64,000 nucleotides of DNA from Zymoseptoria tritici IPO323 (taxonomy: Eukaryota > Ascomycota > Dothideomycetes > Mycosphaerellales > Mycosphaerellaceae), in contig NC_018212.1 in NCBI RefSeq assembly GCF_000219625.1, forward strand, positions 1,878,501-1,942,500. The letters are read 5' to 3'. Shown in pieces: positions 44,908 to 55,172 of the stretch. Below the pieces are notes generated by a model, which had not been told where the DNA came from, ran no database searches, and was given only the letters and a program-made list of their open reading frames with translations. Both the position numbers and the translations under genes were made by a program. How positions within the stretch are numbered: the first letter of the stretch is position 1; every line of letters starts with the position of its first letter.

Positions 44908-45460
44908 TCAACCCATCTTGCCACACTTGCAAACCTTGCAAACACCACACCAGCCAGACTTCTTCACCTCCTTCGCGCCTTCCTTCTCCTCCACGCTCTT
45001 GCCGCCTGCCTTTTCGAAAATCTTCTTGTCCACCACAGCTTTCGCGTTGGCCTTGTTCGCGTCTTCGATCATCTGTGCGAACTTCGACTTCTTCTCCAGC
45101 TCGGCCTTCGCATTTGCTTTGTTGGCAGCCTCGATAGTCTGCGCGAACTTCGATTTGGTGCGTTCGCTCACGGCGCGCTTGTCGACCTTGTTGATGTCGG
45201 TCGCGATCTTGGACAACGTGCGGGTGCCGATGGCGTTGAGGGGGTTGTAGGTCTGTGATCCGATGGACTCGGTCTTGTGGGACTTGTCTTGAGCGATGAC
45301 ACCGTTGATGTTGACGGCGACGTTGCTGTGAGGGCTGAGTTAGTTGAGAGATTGATGCGAGTGAAGAGCATACTACGTACGTGTAGGCGCGCTGGTTGAG
45401 AGCCGTGGCGCCGGTGCGAAGGGTGGCCGTGGCCGACTTGGTGTTGAAGGTGATGAACAT
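44908..45460 (-). CDS. Lys-rich repeat protein with four-Cys tail, 165 aa
   Basis: Exons 45381-45460 and 44908-45325 (55-base intron, GTACGT/CACAG) in phase. After a short N-terminus come two near-identical 18-residue repeats (KSKFAQ-x-IE-x-ANKANAKA at about 84-101 and 106-123, period 22), predicted as amphipathic helices, then a Lys/Glu-rich stretch and a C-terminal CGVCKVCKCGKMG motif with cysteines at 153, 156, 159 and 161. That tail could bind one metal ion or form disulfides. No signal peptide is seen, though the first 25 residues (FITFNTKSATATLRTGATAL) could be a mitochondrial presequence. The family is not recognised. The divergent coiled-coil gene starts 290 bases away, so they may share a promoter region. 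Confidence 0.75.
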
Positions 45461-45750
45461 TTTGTTGTTCGATGTTTGGTTCGTTCGTTTGAGTGTCTGA
45501 GTCGGTCGGATGGTTGAAGTGTTGGAAGTTGTCGGGCGTTTCGATGTTGTTGTGTTGATGGATGTGTCAAGGTTGAAGCAGTGCAAGAATTGGGACTTCA
45601 CCTCGATAAGCTTGAGGCGGCTCCAGCCAGGACCGTAACTTGCGCCAAGCCGCAGCTGATTCCGAATGTCAACAATTCACCAACACATGTTTTGATCTTT
45701 GGACATCACAACAACTCCTTCGCACTCTCCTCTCTCCACACAACACAACA

Positions 45751-46821
45751 ATGTCCAACAGCATGGACATCGTCGCCGCCATGTGGGATCGCTTCCGCGA
45801 GGAGCACAAGAAGCTGGATGCGCGCGAGAATGCGGTGAAGACGATGGAGACGAAGGTGGAAGAAGCTCGTCTGACCCTGTTGAAGGAGCATCGCGAAATA
45901 GGGGCATGCAGCAGTAAGCGGGTTCCACATCGTTGTCGTGTACAAAGTACTGATTCTTTCCCAGGTCCCGACCTCAACGAAGAGCTGAAGCGACTGCGGG
46001 AGTCGCACTCCCAACTACAGTACCAGCTCTCCGGTGACCAGAGAGACCGCGATGCTTTGCAGCTGGAGAACAGCGATCTGAAGAAGCAGCTCTCTTGGAT
46101 GAAGGCGAAAGAGTCCGCTGCTCGCGGTCACAATGGACGCCTGTCGACTGGCGACAGCAAAGAGCGCTCTGTGCTCGATCTTCCGCACCCTTCCTCCTTC
46201 CGCCTCTCTCCGTCTCCCTCTCCCGAAAAGTCGCGCACTCCCACGTCTGGCTCAAGACTCCAGCTCACGAAGCGCTACCCAACCGAGGAAGAGCAGGAGT
46301 ACTCCGAGAAGGCTCGTGGACGACAAGGGCGCAAAGCATCACTCCGCCAGGTCTACGATGTCCGCAGAGATGTGAAGAAAGATCTGAATACCTACCGCCC
46401 TGTCAGCCGGCACTCGACTTCCCCTCTGCCGTCCTACACTACCGCTCGAGCCTCGACTCCCGGACCGCATCTCAATGTCGTCACCACAGTCAGCGGCAAC
46501 ATCAACGGATCTCCACCGAAGCGTCGCAGCCAGGTCTTTGAGCCGTCCAATCAAGGCCCGAACCTGCCATCGTCTTCCCTTTGGGACAGCATCGAAGCAA
46601 GCATCGAGCTTCCGACCCACACCAAGCAAGACGACAGCTATCTGTCCCCTACCCGCAAAAGCAAGACTGCTATTCGCGGTGCCCAGGCCGAATGGGCCGG
46701 AATGCGGGCCTCCGTTGAGGATGACGAGGCTGGCGAGATCATGACTGCGACTGGCCAAGATTTGAAGAAGGATCAGGACGACGACACAGTCTCCGTGGCT
46801 GAGAGCGCGAGGTTCATCTAG
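45751..46821 (+). CDS. coiled-coil protein, 339 aa (two exons)
   Basis: Exons 45751-45913 and 45965-46821. The 51-base intron (GTAAGC/CCCAG) is a multiple of three and has no stop, so an unspliced reading stays open, but the inserted segment breaks the heptad pattern. The N-terminal 110 residues are strongly heptadic (WDRFREEHKKLDARENAVK, then EELKRLRESHSQLQYQL and LENSDLKKQLSWMKAKE). The rest is Ser/Pro/Arg-rich with many SP/TP sites, likely disordered and phosphorylated, and ends acidic. Such architecture fits a scaffold or cytoskeletal adaptor; no specific family is recognised. Confidence 0.75.
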   Translation: MSNSMDIVAAMWDRFREEHKKLDARENAVKTMETKVEEARLTLLKEHREIGACSSKRVPHRCRVQSTDSFPGPDLNEELKRLRESHSQLQYQLSGDQRDRDALQLENSDLKKQLSWMKAKESAARGHNGRLSTGDSKERSVLDLPHPSSFRLSPSPSPEKSRTPTSGSRLQLTKRYPTEEEQEYSEKARGRQGRKASLRQVYDVRRDVKKDLNTYRPVSRHSTSPLPSYTTARASTPGPHLNVVTTVSGNINGSPPKRRSQVFEPSNQGPNLPSSSLWDSIEASIELPTHTKQDDSYLSPTRKSKTAIRGAQAEWAGMRASVEDDEAGEIMTATGQDLKKDQDDDTVSVAESARFI

Positions 46822-47703
46822 ATTGAGCGGAAGGACGACATGGGCTGCACAGCTCGGCTGAAGGCCTTGTGAGATGGGCAATGGAGCGTAGTGCAGAGAA
46901 AGATTCTTGGTGCCGTGGTGCTGGCTGATTGATGACAACGCTTCAAAGAAGGGTGTGGAATATGAAGCATTAAGATACAGATGTGCTGGACGTACGATAT
47001 CAGGAAAGTCGGGAGACTTCTCCTCACAGACGCCTGAGATTATCCCCACAAAACAGTTGAGATTGGAACATAGCTTAATTTGAAAGACTGCTGTCCCTCC
47101 CACTCTCTTTGTCGTTGTGACTGACTGCCATTGGCTTTCAAATGCGGCCGGCTTCTTTATCATCGACGGTTTGGATCAAGCAGCCACGGTGCTGCTTTGT
47201 TCATTGAGCTGCATCTCCAAAGAACGCGGCAGGGCGTAGCGTGATGGTGCCGAAGTTGCATGATGTTCCACGTTCGCCAGCCTGCTCGCGGCGCTTGGCG
47301 GCAGTCCACACGCTTCCTTCTTGAATGTCACTCGTACTCAACATCAAGACTTTGAACTTCCGTATCACGCATCGTAGACCTTGACGCACGACACATCATC
47401 TCGTCCATGCTGTTTGACACAACTGTCCAGCTGAAGTACGATTCTCTCCCTGGGCCAGCATAGTTGCACACAAAAGCCAATCTGTGGTGCAGCAGGCTGA
47501 TCAGAACAGACTGCCTGCCGAAATATCGACACTGTTCAGCATCGCTCGACTTCATGCTGCTGCTTCGCGGCTTTCTAGATTCATAGCGTGGACCACTCTA
47601 CTCCACACCAAGCCGTCCTTCCCATTAGTGGCAAGCTCGCCGAAGTCTCTGAAACTGCCGGCGCAAGCTCTTTCAGCTACGCTCCTCCAAGGTTATCCTC
47701 AAA
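46822..47703. other. intergenic, no gene seen
   Basis: 3' flank of the coiled-coil gene and upstream region of the gene at 47704. Short frames only. Confidence 0.5.
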
Positions 47704-48336
47704 ATGACCAACTCAAACGGCATCCTCCGCCCAAGACGCAGCACAGCTCGCTACTCCCAATCCGACCCAGGAAGCTACTTTCCACCCAGCACTTCTCTCT
47801 TCACCTTGTCGAAAAGCCCAGCAGAAGCAACCACAACCTCAAAACGCCGCCCGCGCAAACCTAACAGCTCCCTCGCGACCCGCGTCAATGTCGCGACCGC
47901 CAAAGCTTCCACAGCTGATGAGAGAAGGAAAGCGAAGATCGCGTCGTTGATGGCTGTGGCACGTGTGCAGAAGGCTACCCGAGATAATGCGCCTGGGCCT
48001 GGACCGCGGAACAGGGCGCTGAAGGCATTGGAGAAAGCCACCACGGAGGCTGCGGTGGAGATGCCTCCACCTCCTGCTCCGGGCCGCAGAGTCACACGCT
48101 CTGGCGATAAGAATGGACGTAGGGATTCTGCAACGGGTGGCAATGTTGAAGCGTTAGAGGAGGTGATTGGCAGAAGGAAGACGGCAGTCAAGCAGAGGCA
48201 GTCGTTCGCAATGGCGAAACGGACTTGGACTATGTTGGAAGCGTCGACTGGAGGAACGGTGGCGGATAGGGTGGTTTCGAGGGCTGTGCTCAAGACGGAA
48301 AATGAAGCTCGTGAGGCTGCGTTGCGCCAGCCGTAG
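47704..48336 (+). CDS. hypothetical basic protein, 210 aa
   Basis: A single intact frame from ATG at 47704. The N-terminus is basic and low-complexity with several Arg/Lys patches (KRRPRKPNSS); the middle has a predicted helical stretch (ADERRKAKIASLMAVARVQ) and an Ala/Pro-rich linker; the C-terminus is a helical block (TAVKQRQSFAMAKRTWTMLE). The charge and patches suggest a nuclear or nucleic-acid-associated protein (inference). No domain is recognised. Confidence 0.6.
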   Translation: MTNSNGILRPRRSTARYSQSDPGSYFPPSTSLFTLSKSPAEATTTSKRRPRKPNSSLATRVNVATAKASTADERRKAKIASLMAVARVQKATRDNAPGPGPRNRALKALEKATTEAAVEMPPPPAPGRRVTRSGDKNGRRDSATGGNVEALEEVIGRRKTAVKQRQSFAMAKRTWTMLEASTGGTVADRVVSRAVLKTENEAREAALRQP

Positions 48337-48389
48337 GGTGACGGGAAACACGAGCATTGGTCGATCTCCCGCCCAATGATTCGAACGAG

Positions 48390-49104
48390 ATGGAAGAGCC
48401 TATGGTGGTGGGAGGACGGTCAGGCCATGCTCTACATGTGGCAAACATCGTTATCGGAGTTCTGCAGACATTCGCGACGTACTTATGATCGGACTGGACC
48501 AATACACACCAGCAATGATCAGAGACTTTCGGGCCAAGCCTGCATTCTGACGATTCTACGAACGGTCTCACATCTGAGCTGGTCAGGCTCGTGTCGATCA
48601 TGTCAACGCGACCTTGGGCGAATCCCAACCCCGCGAGCGTGAGACTCAACAGGAAACGATATGCAAGAGTCAGCAGGTCCATCGCGACCTTCTCAAGACT
48701 CTGAGTGATATCCGCAAGGAGACTTTCTCAAAGCCGGTTCCTCAGCAGCCGCTCCCGCAGCCCACTACGGACTGGTGACAGACTCCTAGACATATCGTAT
48801 GAGAGACGACGCGAACCTGGTCCATTACCTGACGTACGAGGAGGAATCGAATGGCACAAATGCCCAGGTAAGAGCTGTGGGCCAACAAGTGAAAGGCGGC
48901 AAGGGGTGGTGAGAGGTGAGGCTATGGGCATGGCTTCCGAGGCCAGCAATCGTGTGCGGTGTGCGGAACAGAAACGATCGCTCAACAGAGATCTCACGTC
49001 GAACGTTCTACGAGCTGAGTCAAGAGCATTTTCGACTCGGGCACGGTCCTGTTCCACGCTGGACGACAACGACCTCAGCGCCCCAATACGCAGGACCACT
49101 CTGA
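48390..49104 (+). CDS. hypothetical multi-exon protein, structure unresolved
   Basis: Four protein-like blocks follow in order on the plus strand: from ATG at 48390 (EEPMVVGGRSGHALHVANIV), about 48590-48774 after a TGGTCAG acceptor (SQQVHRDLLKTLSDIRKETF), about 48808-48868 ending at a GTAAGA donor (DANLVHYLTYEEESNGTNAQ), and about 48989-49104 (EISRRTFYELSQEHFRLGHG) ending in a stop. The blocks are in different frames and separated by intron-sized gaps with partial splice signals. The overall pattern of short helical blocks resembles the unresolved gene at 42823-43532, but I cannot show homology. Confidence 0.35.
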
Positions 49105-50045
49105 GCATTGACTTGTTCCGGTCGAGATACGAAGATATTGCAGCCTCGGTCAAAACCACATCAGAGCATCACCACCCAATCCTCATTGCCATTCGTCACG
49201 GAGTCGTGATTCGTCGGACAAGCTAGGTAATAGCATTTGCGAATACAGCACAATTGCGGTTCTTAATTGCCATGTAAATTCAGCGAAGTTTCACGAACGA
49301 CGTGGTTCTTGTGGGAAGTAGAACGGAGCATACAGTGCACCACTATTACACGGCGTCGAGCCAAATTCCAATCTTTAAGCTTGACAACTTTGTACACATC
49401 CTCTCCATGTAAGCTTCGACGTTCGAAGCACGATAACTTTCCGCTCGCTCTCTTCCTTGGGGACCCACCTGAAGTCGGTCACCGAGAATGCGTACTTCCG
49501 TTAGCGTCCGCGATGTCGAGTCCAATCGAAGCCTCCACTCGTCGGCGGTGTCTCCTCTCGGCGACGTCGAGTCGCCGATCCACGAATTTCATGCGGAGCA
49601 GGACCGCATGTACGTCGACGTCACTCGCTGATGTTCAGTCGATGGCACGCTTGACCAAGAAAGCTCGAGGCCATACCACGTTGGTTGACGGGAGGTTGAG
49701 CAAGTCTTTTCAGGACGAATGACCGTTGCTTCGATCAGGAACAAGCGGTGAGATAAGATGATCGGGAACCGCTGCTTCGATTGATCAGATTCGCGCATAC
49801 GCTTAAACTACAGTATCGTCGAGCAATTCTGGAGGGGTTCAGCAAGGAGCCACTGTGCCAGTTGCGACCTGGAGGGATTCACTGTTGACACATTGTCCAT
49901 GCTGTTCGCAACACCGATCGATTGATCCCAGTACATCGTAGTCTTCGTCCAGTCCTCGAACATGCTGTACCGCCGTTTCTCGACCCAACGTCCTGAATCC
50001 TCCTTACAGCTTTCGTTTGGAATCACTGTGTTTATCTTCCGCAGC
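49105..50045. other. intergenic, no supported gene
   Basis: Short frames on both strands. It ends at the stop of the first RING-finger gene. Confidence 0.5.
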
Positions 50046-51230
50046 CTACTCCCCGCTACCGGCATCTCCTTCGCCCTTACCGGGCTCTTCTCCGTCGCCG
50101 TTCTTGTCAGCACCGCCGCAATTGAGATCCTCCTCGGCTGCCTCTTCGGCGTCAGCCATCTGCACCAAACAAGAATCCTCGTGCTTCAAGACCTCGCGAC
50201 AAGACGGACACGAGCTCTGAAACTTCAGCCACTCGATCATCTCCCCGACGCAACAGACATGGCCGCATTGTGCGGCATATCCGATCCCAGAGATGGCTTC
50301 TCCACAGATCCGGCAACCACCCATACACTCGAGCATCATCTTGTGCTTCTGCAATGCAGCTTCGTTAGCAGTATCGTCGTTTCCAAGGCTAGCAGTTGGG
50401 AGACTAGCAGTGATGGTGACGAGAGGCAGTGAAGCGATGATCTCTTCCTCGCTCTGCTCCTCGGTGTAGAGAGGGTTCGCGTAGGTCCACGACGGGGCCT
50501 CGAAGTTCTCGACAGTTTCAACCTGGTTCCCCATCTCATGTATATGAGCCATGGTGTACCAGGTGGCGACAGGATCGGTATCGGCAAACGGATCGTAGAA
50601 GTCGTCTACATGCTCGTTCGCGTCCGGTGTCGTCTGAAACCACACTGCGAACTCGTGTTCCTGCCAGTGATGAAAAGACTCCAGCTGGGCGGGGTTCAAG
50701 AGACCTGATCTGAGCTCTTGGAGACTGTTTGGTAGTCTCACAACAATTGGCTGCCAGATCGTCTCTTGACGGTGGAAGACTCGCTCTTCCGTCGGGATGA
50801 TGCGTGCCGGCATGATCAGAGGTGGCAGGTTGCCCAGAAGAAGTCGACGGCGGTGCTGCGCTCTAAGGATGCGTGAGCTGCCAGGAGTTACGCGTGGTAA
50901 ACGCGACTTGGCCGCAGATGAGCGATCGATCGTGGAGACGCGCTGATCGCCATCAACGCTGATGGAGGGGAAAAGTGCGCCGTCCATAGTTCTCCATGGA
51001 GTTCCGCCGAGATCAAGTGTGTGAGGATCCTGGGAACGCCGCTGGTGATCACCGTTAGTGTCGTGCCATAAGCGCGCCTTGAAGGTACGGGTACCTACTA
51101 CAAGACTTGAATTCCTCGTTGCAGACGTCGATCGCATACTGCGACGACCATTGCCGATTTGGCTGGCTGGCTGAGTGTCTGAGCTCTTGACTTTCGGGGT
51201 CTCGCTCGGAAGAGAGGCATTGAGAGCCAT
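50046..51230 (-). CDS. RING-finger protein, tandem family member 1, 394 aa
   Basis: Intronless; the ATG at 51230 (MALNASLPSE) is the first Met in the frame. Residues 1-150 are Ser/Arg-rich and probably disordered. A central motif follows, with VRLPNSLQELRSGLLNPAQ, FHHWQEHEFAVW and DDFYDPFADTDPVATW. Next is YANPLYTEEQSEEEIIASLP. The RING is at about 306-344: CRIC, then CGH-x-CC, then CPSC, a complete C3HC4 set with WLK between the last pairs, followed by the KHEDSCLV segment common to the family and an acidic tail. RING proteins of this type are usually E3 ubiquitin ligases; substrate and partner are unknown. Four paralogues follow on the same strand. Confidence 0.8.
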   Translation of the reverse strand: MALNASLPSETPKVKSSDTQPASQIGNGRRSMRSTSATRNSSLVVGTRTFKARLWHDTNGDHQRRSQDPHTLDLGGTPWRTMDGALFPSISVDGDQRVSTIDRSSAAKSRLPRVTPGSSRILRAQHRRRLLLGNLPPLIMPARIIPTEERVFHRQETIWQPIVVRLPNSLQELRSGLLNPAQLESFHHWQEHEFAVWFQTTPDANEHVDDFYDPFADTDPVATWYTMAHIHEMGNQVETVENFEAPSWTYANPLYTEEQSEEEIIASLPLVTITASLPTASLGNDDTANEAALQKHKMMLECMGGCRICGEAISGIGYAAQCGHVCCVGEMIEWLKFQSSCPSCREVLKHEDSCLVQMADAEEAAEEDLNCGGADKNGDGEEPGKGEGDAGSGE

Positions 51231-51573
51231 GATAAGGACTTGATGCGCTGAGATACGGCGGCTGATGAAAGTGTTCCCGGTGGCTGAGGGAGAGATGTCG
51301 AAGATAGAAAGTCGTCGCTGCACCGGGTGGATGTTCACGAGGAAAATGTGGGATCGCGCTAGGAATTACTTTGTTCCGGCAGAAGTATAATTTCTGAAGT
51401 ACTGGATATACGCCGGACCATCCATTCTGGTGGGACTCTCGAGACATTTCGAGTCGCAATTGGGAAATGAAGGTGTCGCTGGCCAACTGACGGGGCTGTT
51501 TGGAGAGATATAAGGCAAGACCGCTCGTTGATCTATGCCTCGCCGATTCGTCAAGGATAGACGGGTCGAGCCT

Positions 51574-51971
51574 CTACTCCTTCCACAGGCCTTTGTAGCG
51601 AGCGAGGAACATGGGCATGTTCAAAACGAGACGCTCGACTGGCACCTTCTTGTCGTGGTTATGGACTAGTGTGATACCCGGATAGATCTCTGTGTAGGAG
51701 TCGCATTTCGCGTTGGGGAGCTTCTCGGCGGTGCCACTCTTGTTGACCCGTATGACGTCGCGTAGGCCGCGTGTAGGGCGTATCGGTCTTCATGTGGCGG
51801 GGAGAAGTCGTCGATTGCGTGGCGTGCTTGTTCCATATTGACCCCGTCCATGCGGTTCCAGTCGCCGAAGGCCCGGTCCAGAGGGACGATCCGGTGCGAA
51901 CAGAGTCTATCAAACGCCTCTACCTTGGCGGCCGCGTCGATGTAGTTGCTGTCCAATATGACGGTGAGCAT
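51574..51971 (-). pseudogene. frameshifted ORF of unknown function between RING genes
   Basis: From ATG at 51971 the minus strand reads a convincing acidic protein (NYIDAAAKVEAFDRLCSHRI, then NRMDGVNMEQARHAIDDFSPP) for about 75 codons. It then loses quality, while another frame, starting around 51765, continues with RVNKSGTAEKLPNAKCDSYT and a clean end (MPMFLARYKGLWKE) at the stop 51574-51576. The switch needs a one- or two-base indel; no intron fits. It has no relation to the RING family that I can see. Status: probable pseudogene or sequencing indel. Confidence 0.4.
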
Positions 51972-52712
51972 GATCGGGTTTGCAAGAACGGATTACCTTA
52001 AACTCCCTCAAGTTGCTTGTTGTATAAACATTGTTCTTTCATCTGGCTACTTTGTTCTCCCGCAGAGACTAGACATATGGGCCGATGGTTCTGGAAGCTT
52101 CAGGATCTTTTGCCCACACAGCTATCATAGTCAACATGCTCATCATCAGTGGAATCTCGCATCCTTCGATGATGATGTTGGCTGCTTGCTAGCCACGAGG
52201 CTGGATTGAAAAGCGAACGTCAGTATGCGTATGGCTAGCTGGGAGAGGGACAGACCGGCCATATATCACGTATCGTATGAGCGTGTGGAAGAATGAGAGA
52301 TGAAGTATATCGGAGGAGAGGGTATGGTATTGAAAGCAAGCACAGGTACAACGCTAGCATCTTTTTGAAGCTATCACACAGGACCCTGTGAGCAAATCGG
52401 ATTCGCAGTGTAGTACATGTCCTTCCAGCTTGAGGTCAAGCATGGAATCAGTAACATGCTCGAGACTGCTCCGATCTCCAATGTCGGTCAATTTGCTTCG
52501 TACTTCATGAAGTGGGCACCTTCTGCTCGCCTGTGGGCTCAATGTCACACGCCCAACCTCTCCGGTAGTCCCTCCCAAAGGTTTCCACTCGTCAAACAAG
52601 ATTCGCCAGCTTATTCGCCGATCATCTCTCCGTCAAACCCAAGTTCGTCATCATCGCGGCCAGCTCCGACCTCGCCTTTCTGGTCGATGCGCTCCCCTTC
52701 CACCTGGTCCCC
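51972..52712. other. intergenic, no gene seen
   Basis: Short frames only. Confidence 0.5.
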
Positions 52713-53501
52713 CTACGCTCCGCACATGTCGTCAGTAAGGCCTCCTCCAGTTGCTTCGGCACAGACCAAGGCATCTTCCTGGACCTCATTTCCGGCCCGC
52801 ATCTCTCCCGTGGCAAGCTGTTCGCTGCCTTGACCTCCAGCATCATCATCGAGGCTGTTCGCCGGTCCGCCGCTCTCCTGAAGCTGAATGAGGATTGCCT
52901 GCTCGTGCATCACATCCTTACGGCAGGTCGGACAGCTGCTCTGATACTTCAGCCAGCCGATGATACACTCGGCGCATCCGGTGTGCTGGCAGGAAGTGAA
53001 GTATCTGGTCGAAGAGATTGCACCCTTGCGGACGGGGCACTTTCCCTCCATCTCCTCCAGATTTTGTTTGTGGGTTCGTGCGATGTCCTCGTGGCCGGCG
53101 GGAATGGTGTGGTTGTTGTGAGCAGAGATAGTGATGACTGGCATGGAGTTCATGATGTCCTTCTCCGATGTGCTCGGGTCGTACAGAGGGTTGGCGTAGA
53201 AACCGGTCGCGTCTTCGAACTCCGCCTCGTCTTCTTCTGGGTCTTGACTCATCAGAGTGCGGACATACCACTCGACGATAACATCATCGTGGCTCTGAGC
53301 ATCTGGGTTGTAGAAATCGTCTGGGTCATCGTTTGGACCGATGATTGCATGGAGCCAGACGACGCGTTGGTGCGCGCGCCAGTGGAGAAAGGCTTGCACT
53401 TGTGCTTGATTGAGGCCCTTTGTTCTGAGTTCCGCGAGTGAGTCTGGCATGTCGACGCGAATCGGCTGCCACCCGCCGGCCTGTTGTTGAGATGAAGCCA
53501 T
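52713..53501 (-). CDS. RING-finger-like protein, tandem family member 2, 262 aa
   Basis: Intronless from ATG at 53501. It lacks the long disordered N-terminus of member 1 and begins almost at the shared region: IRVDMPDSLAELRTKGLN, FLHWRAHQRVVW and PDDFYNPDAQ, then FYANPLYDPSTSEKDIMNSMP. The RING-like part is at about 155-193, but its first pair reads C-P-V-R: the second zinc ligand is Arg (CGC codon) where the family has Cys. The rest (CQHTGC-x2-C and CPTC) is kept. One zinc site is therefore probably weakened, so ubiquitin-ligase activity is doubtful. The post-RING MHE motif is present. Confidence 0.75.
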   Translation of the reverse strand: MASSQQQAGGWQPIRVDMPDSLAELRTKGLNQAQVQAFLHWRAHQRVVWLHAIIGPNDDPDDFYNPDAQSHDDVIVEWYVRTLMSQDPEEDEAEFEDATGFYANPLYDPSTSEKDIMNSMPVITISAHNNHTIPAGHEDIARTHKQNLEEMEGKCPVRKGAISSTRYFTSCQHTGCAECIIGWLKYQSSCPTCRKDVMHEQAILIQLQESGGPANSLDDDAGGQGSEQLATGEMRAGNEVQEDALVCAEATGGGLTDDMCGA

Positions 53502-55172
53502 AGCTTCGATGCGATGCGCAGAGTCGGTGTGGTGGATTAAGAGGGATTGAAGACTCTCGTGGGCACGATGTTAGAGATTGCAAGCTGTGCTGAGTTGACA
53601 TGCAGAGTGGATTTTCACGAGCGAAATTTGAGCTACGCTGGCGTTCGAGTGGGTCCCGCTGACAGCAACACGGGTCGTCCGTGAAACTGTCGGGCTAAAG
53701 TGTTTCTGATCTTTCTGAAATTGGTATATAAGTCCGTAGAAAATCTCCGCGACATCATTCGCGGCCACCTTACCCCTGAATTTCATCCGGGATAGCTTGA
53801 CAGCTTGTCGAAACCAACATCAGGCATCGTCATAAAGAACATCTGATCAATGTCCGTAGGAACGCAAGACCTTCGACTAAGCTTGGACATATCAAGACGT
53901 GAGGCCACTTAGAGGCAACAGATCATGGGTACATTAGTACATGAACAGTCAAAACTTTTGCTGTCCACGAATTGACATGGTTGTTCCACATCTTTGGTGT
54001 ATACTTCGCAAGCAATAGGACAATGAGTCGTTGCCGTCGATTGTTAATCTGAAGTCGGTCCTGCCTGCTGTTTACGGCGAGGTCTTTGTGAACCACAAAG
54101 GCGACAACGATTGCTCTTTTGCTCTTGAAGCCTAGACAACGTGCTTGTGAGTCGCCGAGCACACCCAAGCCACAGGCAAACAGAAAGGGGGTAGGAATTC
54201 ACACCCTCTGGCTCTTGAACTCCCTGCTCTCGATGTCACGCTCGCCATTCGCTTGCCTCTGATCCGCTTGAAGCGCACTTCTAGATTAACATTCCGAGCT
54301 CACTTGGTGCTTGTGTATCGATCAAATCAATGCTGCGAGATCTCATCCGCGACTTGCCTTATTCAGCAAGGAGTCAACTGTTGCATACTGTCAAGCTCTC
54401 TTGATCGCTCGCAACCCGTTGATCCTGGTGTAGACCTCCGGTTCCTCGGTCAAGATGATCTCCATGGCTCGATTCGTGGCCGAAACTGGCCAGCAACCCT
54501 CTTCAAACGCCTTCTTCCCCGTTATCTGCACCGCACTCATAAGCAGCGAATCTCAAACCCGGTCCACGCCACGTGGGAACTGGTATTGTCGCCGTAGAGA
54601 TCTGCAGAGACTGCAAAGGCACATCCGCTCCAGCAACTACTTGATGGCGTTCCCGATGCCATGAAAATTTACGACTGCTCAGTGAACACTAGCCCATGGC
54701 CACAGCCCAACTTTGGTTCTTTGTCAACGACTGGGCATAAGTTGAGGTTTTGTTTCGCTGCATCCGGCCAGAGGTCCTTTGTTCGTCCTCCGATTTTCCA
54801 GATCCGGAAGTAAAGTAGAGGATGTGACGAAGAGCCATCCAATAAACAGCGAGGATCGCAAAGTAGCAGGAAAGGCTTTGTGTATTAATCTGTTGCACAA
54901 CTTTTACGAGGTGGCTGGCAGCAAATACCATCCCTGCCGGCCTGATTCCATTTTTTCCGCCTGCCTCACTCGTGCTCTGCGTCCCTCTCTGACTACCGCG
55001 TTGTCGTCAGCCGCGCGAGGCCCTCTCCGCTGTCCAAAATGCACTTGCGGCATCTCGTGAAGAAGGAAGATGCATGTCTTCCAGTCGCCACCTCTCTGCC
55101 CTCGCACCTCGATCCGCCCATCGCGTGGTGCGCCCAAGCGCAGACAATTGCCTTCCTCCGAGTTCTCACAGC
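53502..55172. other. intergenic with unassigned coding-like segments
   Basis: Includes the promoter side of RING member 2 (TATATA at about 53728). A minus-strand segment at 53923-54168 (KSKRAIVVAFVVHKDLAVNS) and a plus-strand segment at about 54500-54830 (HPLQQLLDGVPDAMKIYDCS, broken by one TAG) look protein-like, but no gene model could be built. They may be relics. Confidence 0.4.
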
